DNA of 64,000 bases from NCBI RefSeq assembly GCF_900143255.1, contig NZ_FRDI01000002.1:234851-298850 (forward strand), in the 5' to 3' direction. Position numbers and translations under genes: made by a program. Positions within the stretch are counted from its first letter, which is position 1; every line of letters begins with the position of its first letter. The notes beneath the pieces were generated by a model, which was not told the origin of the DNA, made no database searches, and saw only the letters and a list, made by a program, of their open reading frames with translations. This DNA comes from Desulfovibrio litoralis DSM 11393. GTDB taxonomy: Bacteria; Desulfobacterota; Desulfovibrionia; Desulfovibrionales; Desulfovibrionaceae. Positions 60,778 to 64,000 of this stretch are shown piece after piece.

Positions 60778-61248
60778 ATGCTAAAAAATATATCTTTTAT
60801 TATTGTATTATTGTTTTTTTTGGGTGGGGGCTATCAACGAGCTTTGACTCAAACCGCTTTAACACAAAACCAATCAGTCCATAACGGAAATAATACGGGT
60901 TCTTATGACTGGAGTTCCAGTAAAGAGGTGCAGTGGGATAACGAGGTGCAAGCAAAGCTAAAAATTATGAATGAGTTTAAAGAAAAAGTCAGGAAAGAAC
61001 TTTTGGCATATTGTACCTATCCACCTCTTGGAGAGAACCAAGAAGATGCCTCGGTTGAACTGATTGTCGGTTTAGACGAAAAGGGCGTGATAACAGAACT
61101 TGATATCAACAGAAGTTCTGGACGTAAACAATTTGATGCGGCTTTTATGTTGGCAGCCAAAAGAATTCCTGTTTTTTTGCCTCCGCCGGAAAATAAGCCT
61201 GTTCGCTTGTTTTTAGAATTTAAACAGTCTGAGTTATTGGCTAAATAA
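60778..61248 (+). CDS. TonB/TolA C-domain-like secreted protein, divergent
   Basis: This protein has 156 residues from ATG 60778, chosen because it gives a normal signal peptide (MLKNISFIIVLLFFLG) with AGAGA upstream; an ATG 13 codons earlier would put charged residues before it. The mature part has a helix (LKIMNEFKEKVRKELL), then a TolA/TonB-like alpha-beta domain (SVELIVGLDEKGVITELD, INRSSGRKQFDAAFMLAAKR, PPPENKPVRLFLEF). It resembles the TolA C-domain but is far more diverged than the two copies before it. It lies 73 bp after copy 2 and 115 bp before tolB. Confidence 0.7.
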   Translation: MLKNISFIIVLLFFLGGGYQRALTQTALTQNQSVHNGNNTGSYDWSSSKEVQWDNEVQAKLKIMNEFKEKVRKELLAYCTYPPLGENQEDASVELIVGLDEKGVITELDINRSSGRKQFDAAFMLAAKRIPVFLPPPENKPVRLFLEFKQSELLAK

Positions 61249-61363
61249 ATTTTCTCGAGTATCTTGCTAAAAGTTTATATTCAGCGTATTCTGCGAACGA
61301 TTTTTATATACAAAGGCATTAATCTTAAATTACTATTTAAAATATATGAGGTTTAATTTTTAA

Positions 61364-62662
61364 ATGAAAAAAATTACGACTGTTTTTTTATGTTTCTTCA
61401 TCACTCTTTTTGGAATTTTGAATAAAGCAGAGGCTAACCCGGTTCAAATAGACATTTTTGGACCAAGTCAGTTTGTAGTGAATATTGCTATGGCTGAGTA
61501 TCAGGGTAGTGCTCCGGCGGCGGCTAATGTTGAAAAATATATTAAAGAAAACTTATCTTTTTTACCTTTTGTAAAGCTTGTAGACCCTGCGTCTATTTTA
61601 GGCGGAACAAAACTTGATGCTATTAATGGACCCACCCTTGATTATAAACGTTTTCAACTTGCCGGTGCTGATATGTTGATTACCGCAGGTTGGTTTAAGA
61701 AAGGTGGCGAACGTCCTTATGTTGAGTTACGCACTTTTGAAGTTATGACCGGAAAATTGATTTTCGGTAACGCCTATTATGATGTTGAACCTTCTAAGGC
61801 GGGAGAAATTGCCGATCGTTTTTGTTCTGATTTGATGAAAGCCATGACAGGACGCGGAGAATTTTTTAGAAGCACTTTGGCGTTTGCAAAATCACGAGAT
61901 AAGAAAAATAAAGATATTTGGGCTGTGCGTCCTACCGGGCGTGATCTGCGTCAATTATCAAAACTTCCCGGCTTGGCTATGTCTCCTTCTTGGTCGCCTG
62001 ATGGACGTTATGTTGTTTTTACTCATATTGATGACCGTACCCACGCTCTTGGTGTTTGGGACAAAAAAACTCGTCAGGTACAACGTATTAAATTTCCCGG
62101 AAATACAGTAATCGGACCGGCTTTCTTGCCTGATAACCGTGTTGCCGTTAGTTTATCAATGGGAAGAAATCCAAGTATTTATTTATTGAGCCATTTGTTT
62201 AAAAAAGAAACTTTGTTAGAAGATAGTCATTTTATTGATGTTTCTCCGTCTTTTGATGCAACGGGAAAGATTATGGCGTATTGTTCAAGCCGTTTAGGTA
62301 GCCCGCAAATCTTTGTAAAAAATCTTGGTGGCGGTGGCTCTAAAAGAGTTTCTACGGGTGGTTACAACACAGACCCATCTATTAGCCCTGACGGAACTTT
62401 AGTGGCTTATGCTAAAATGACTGATGCAGGACACCGTATCTTTGTTTATGATATGGTTACAAACACAGAACGTCAGGTAAGTTTTGGACCGGGTAATGAT
62501 GAAGAACCTTCTTTTGCCGGCGACAGTTATTTCCTTGCATTTAGTTCTACTCGTGGTGGCGTAAAACAGATTTATTTGGTTACTCGTCAGGGTGGTGATG
62601 TTAGAAAAGTTCCGACAGGTTCGGGTGATGCCTCTTTCCCTGCTTGGGGTTTAACCGATTAG
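61364..62662 (+). CDS. tolB: Tol-Pal system beta-propeller protein TolB
   Basis: TolB is a periplasmic protein that shuttles between TolA and Pal. The 432-residue protein has a signal peptide (TVFLCFFITLFGILNKAEA) and an N-terminal alpha/beta domain (about 25-165). A six-bladed beta-propeller of WD40-like repeats follows (LAMSPSWSPDGRYVVFTHID, PSISPDGTLVAYAKM, EEPSFAGDSYFLAFSST). The protein ends at a terminator; pal, which usually follows, is absent from the window. Confidence 0.94.
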   Translation: MKKITTVFLCFFITLFGILNKAEANPVQIDIFGPSQFVVNIAMAEYQGSAPAAANVEKYIKENLSFLPFVKLVDPASILGGTKLDAINGPTLDYKRFQLAGADMLITAGWFKKGGERPYVELRTFEVMTGKLIFGNAYYDVEPSKAGEIADRFCSDLMKAMTGRGEFFRSTLAFAKSRDKKNKDIWAVRPTGRDLRQLSKLPGLAMSPSWSPDGRYVVFTHIDDRTHALGVWDKKTRQVQRIKFPGNTVIGPAFLPDNRVAVSLSMGRNPSIYLLSHLFKKETLLEDSHFIDVSPSFDATGKIMAYCSSRLGSPQIFVKNLGGGGSKRVSTGGYNTDPSISPDGTLVAYAKMTDAGHRIFVYDMVTNTERQVSFGPGNDEEPSFAGDSYFLAFSSTRGGVKQIYLVTRQGGDVRKVPTGSGDASFPAWGLTD

Positions 62663-62696
62663 TTGAATAATTATTTAAAATTAAAATAAGCGTAAC

Positions 62697-62732
62697 AAAA
62701 AAGAGGTTGGTGTTTGATCCAACCTCTTTTTT
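62697..62732 (+). terminator. Terminator after tolB
   Basis: AAAAAAGAGGTTGG (62697-62710) pairs with CCAACCTCTTTTTT (62719-62732) across an 8-base loop, with a terminal T run. It closes the tol operon. Confidence 0.93.
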
Positions 62733-62845
62733 ATTACCATTGCAAAACTCAGTTTTGTGTACTTTGGTTATCGTTTTATGCGATGTAAAAACGCCTTAAG
62801 TTACAAAAAAAAGCACTCATTTTATAGGAAAATTAAATTTTCCTT

Positions 62846-63027
62846 TATTTCGAGGGTTTCACCCCCGAAGCCCCCAAATCCACTGGCAGGCAAAGCCAGC
62901 CTAGTGTCTTATTATTTCGAGGGTCTCACCACGAAGCCTCCCCCAAGCGTCTTAAGGGCCACTGGCAGGCAAAGCCAGCCTAGTGTATTTATACGTGTTT
63001 TTCGGAGTGTCTTTTTGACGAAAGCGA
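62846..63027 (+). repeat. Intergenic repeat element, left copies
   Basis: Two partial copies of one element lie here. Each opens with TTATTTCGAGGGT (62845-62857 and 62912-62924) and contains the same 26-bp imperfect hairpin, CACTGGCAGG..CTAGTG (62881-62906 and 62959-62984). The second continues to GTTTTTCGGAGTGTCTTTTT and CGAAAGCG near 63023. No credible gene lies in 62733-63073. Confidence 0.75.
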
Positions 63028-63073
63028 GTAAGAGGCTGTTATGTAATAGTCTATTTTTATTGTATATATTTTT

Positions 63074-63679
63074 TTACTGTTTAAGAGCTTTTAAAATTTG
63101 GATGCGTGCCGGCGGAAGGTTGGCCCAAATGATTTCGTTTGCAGATTCATAAAAACCGTGTTGGATAAACTTTTTAGTATTATATAATGCATAAGTAAAT
63201 TGAATGACAATGCCATCAGGTTCCAAAACTTTGAGCCATTCTTGAGTAATTGCTTTGACTAAATGATTGGGAAAAGCCCGCAAGGGCAAGCTTGAAACTA
63301 TTGCATCAACTTTAGAATCTTTGGGTAATAAAGCAGATAAATTGGCGGCATCTCCTTGCAATATAAAAGCATTTGGAAAGCGTTTTTGCAGGTGTAGTGC
63401 AAAATTCGGGGCTTTTTCAATAACCATCAATCTTTTTGCTATTGCTTCATTTTTTAATAAGGCTTGAGTAACAACGCCTGTTCCTGCTCCAAGTTCAATA
63501 ACTAGCCCTGAGCCTTTATTTACTTTCGTCGCCATATGTCTTGCGAGTTTATTTGAACTGGGGCAAATAGAACCGACAGAGCCTGGCTTTTTACAAAATT
63601 CTTTAAAAAATAGCTTTGTATTAGAATTATTAACCTTGGAATAAACATTGGAGAACAAGGGGTGTTGTCGCATTTTCAT
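63074..63679 (-). CDS. Class I SAM-dependent methyltransferase
   Basis: This 201-residue protein runs from ATG 63679, which follows AAGGAA at a good distance; a Met ten codons earlier is in frame but lacks a site. It has the SAM-binding motif LVIELGAGTGVVTQALL near residue 60, the acidic motif after it (LMVIEKAPNF) and a VDAIVSSLPLRAFP motif near residue 115. The opening (FFKEFCKKPGSVGSICPSS) resembles PmtA-like phospholipid N-methyltransferases, which make phosphatidylcholine precursors, but rRNA-type enzymes share the fold. The gene sits between inverted repeats. Confidence 0.82.
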   Translation of the reverse strand: MKMRQHPLFSNVYSKVNNSNTKLFFKEFCKKPGSVGSICPSSNKLARHMATKVNKGSGLVIELGAGTGVVTQALLKNEAIAKRLMVIEKAPNFALHLQKRFPNAFILQGDAANLSALLPKDSKVDAIVSSLPLRAFPNHLVKAITQEWLKVLEPDGIVIQFTYALYNTKKFIQHGFYESANEIIWANLPPARIQILKALKQ

Positions 63680-63886
63680 AGTTAAAGATTCCTTTTGTAT
63701 CGACGGCAAAACATAAAAGTTATAATAAGCAAACGTATGTTTTCTTATGATTGTTTGTTGAAAAGCATATTAGACGTTTACTTTTCTAAGTTCGGATATA
63801 TAATAATACAAATTGATATTTTTGCAATCTGCTTTTTATTGGGATTTCATCATGGTTTTAGCAATTTAGATACTATTGCGCAATAG

Positions 63887-64000
63887 TATCTAAGTGGCTT
63901 TCGCCAGAAAAAGACTCCGGAAAGACACTCCAAAAACCAAGAATAAAAACTATAGGTTGAATTTGCCTGCTCGTAGACCTTAAAGCTCTTGCGGGGCTTC
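63887..64000 (-). repeat. Intergenic repeat element, right copy (cut by window end)
   Basis: Read on the minus strand this stretch aligns, at roughly two in three bases by eye, with the left copy at 62932-63027. Shared elements are GAAGCC, CAAG..CTTAAGG, GCAGGCAAA, the TTTTTGGAGTGTCTTT core and CGAAAGC. It is therefore an inverted copy, about 0.9 kb from the left one, and runs past the window edge. The region 63680-63886 is AT-rich with no credible gene. Confidence 0.65.

Noticed and set aside
62757-63152. Plus-strand reading frame over the intergenic repeats
   Set aside because: It crosses the repeat hairpins, has no ribosome site or family resemblance, and runs into the methyltransferase gene on the other strand.
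1-64000. Prophage, insertion sequence or integrase genes
   Set aside because: No transposase, integrase or phage structural protein was seen; the repeats at 62846-64000 are the only mobile-like signal.

Overview
The window is AT-rich bacterial chromosome, densely packed with genes on both strands. No rRNA, tRNA, phage or insertion-sequence gene was recognised. The gene content points to a Gram-negative, flagellated, anaerobic-type deltaproteobacterium close to Desulfovibrionaceae. Supporting genes are the archaeal-type aromatic-pathway enzyme ADTH synthase, FdhE and MobA for molybdopterin formate dehydrogenase, a SurA/RodZ/RecO/GlyQ/GlyS cluster, Tol genes, and stacked flagellar and c-di-GMP genes. 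The low G+C recalls AT-rich host-associated members such as Lawsonia-like lineages. This placement is inference from gene content only.

Layout. 1-3605: the end of an efflux or secretion adaptor faces a motA-motB-motB operon, and the junction between them has been tandemly amplified (301-bp units). 4089-7326: nadA, a membrane gate protein and a serine acetyltransferase. 7356-15007: minus-strand genes for a small periplasmic protein, a CtpA-type protease, a flagellar rod-like protein, a tiny winged-helix protein, fmt, def, aspS and hisS. 15485-21388: a large hybrid sensor kinase, an HD-GYP phosphodiesterase and rlmN. 21630-22708: an aromatic-rich leader peptide with attenuator in front of ADTH synthase. 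22850-29313: a lipase, then fdhE-mobA-unknown-ycaO, then an LpxR-like outer-membrane deacylase. 29322-38541: a small unknown protein, two duplicated EamA exporters, an MFS exporter, a DinB-like protein, an AMMECR1 protein, and an overlapping operon of membrane protein, PAP2 phosphatase and ArnT-like glycosyltransferase. 38871-43697: CpoB/YbgF, dprA, an HDOD protein and a receiver-GGDEF protein. 43779-53781 (minus): glpX, an NlpC/P60-like protein, glyS, glyQ, recO, a RodZ-like protein, two SurA-like foldases and an unknown protein. 53852-62662 (plus): moaA, two rlpA genes, and tolQ-tolR-tolA followed by three small stand-alone TolA/TonB C-domain genes and tolB. 62846-64000: an intergenic repeat family flanks a methyltransferase gene in inverted orientation.

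The most notable finds are two. The first is a complete-looking transcription attenuator (leader peptide with Phe/Trp/Tyr codons, competing hairpins, terminator) upstream of ADTH synthase. The second is a tandem array of secreted TolA C-terminal domains inside the tol operon. Envelope biogenesis dominates the window (Tol, RlpA, SurA, RodZ, LpxR, ArnT, PAP2). Several envelope proteins carry unusually long low-complexity tails encoded by short tandem DNA repeats.
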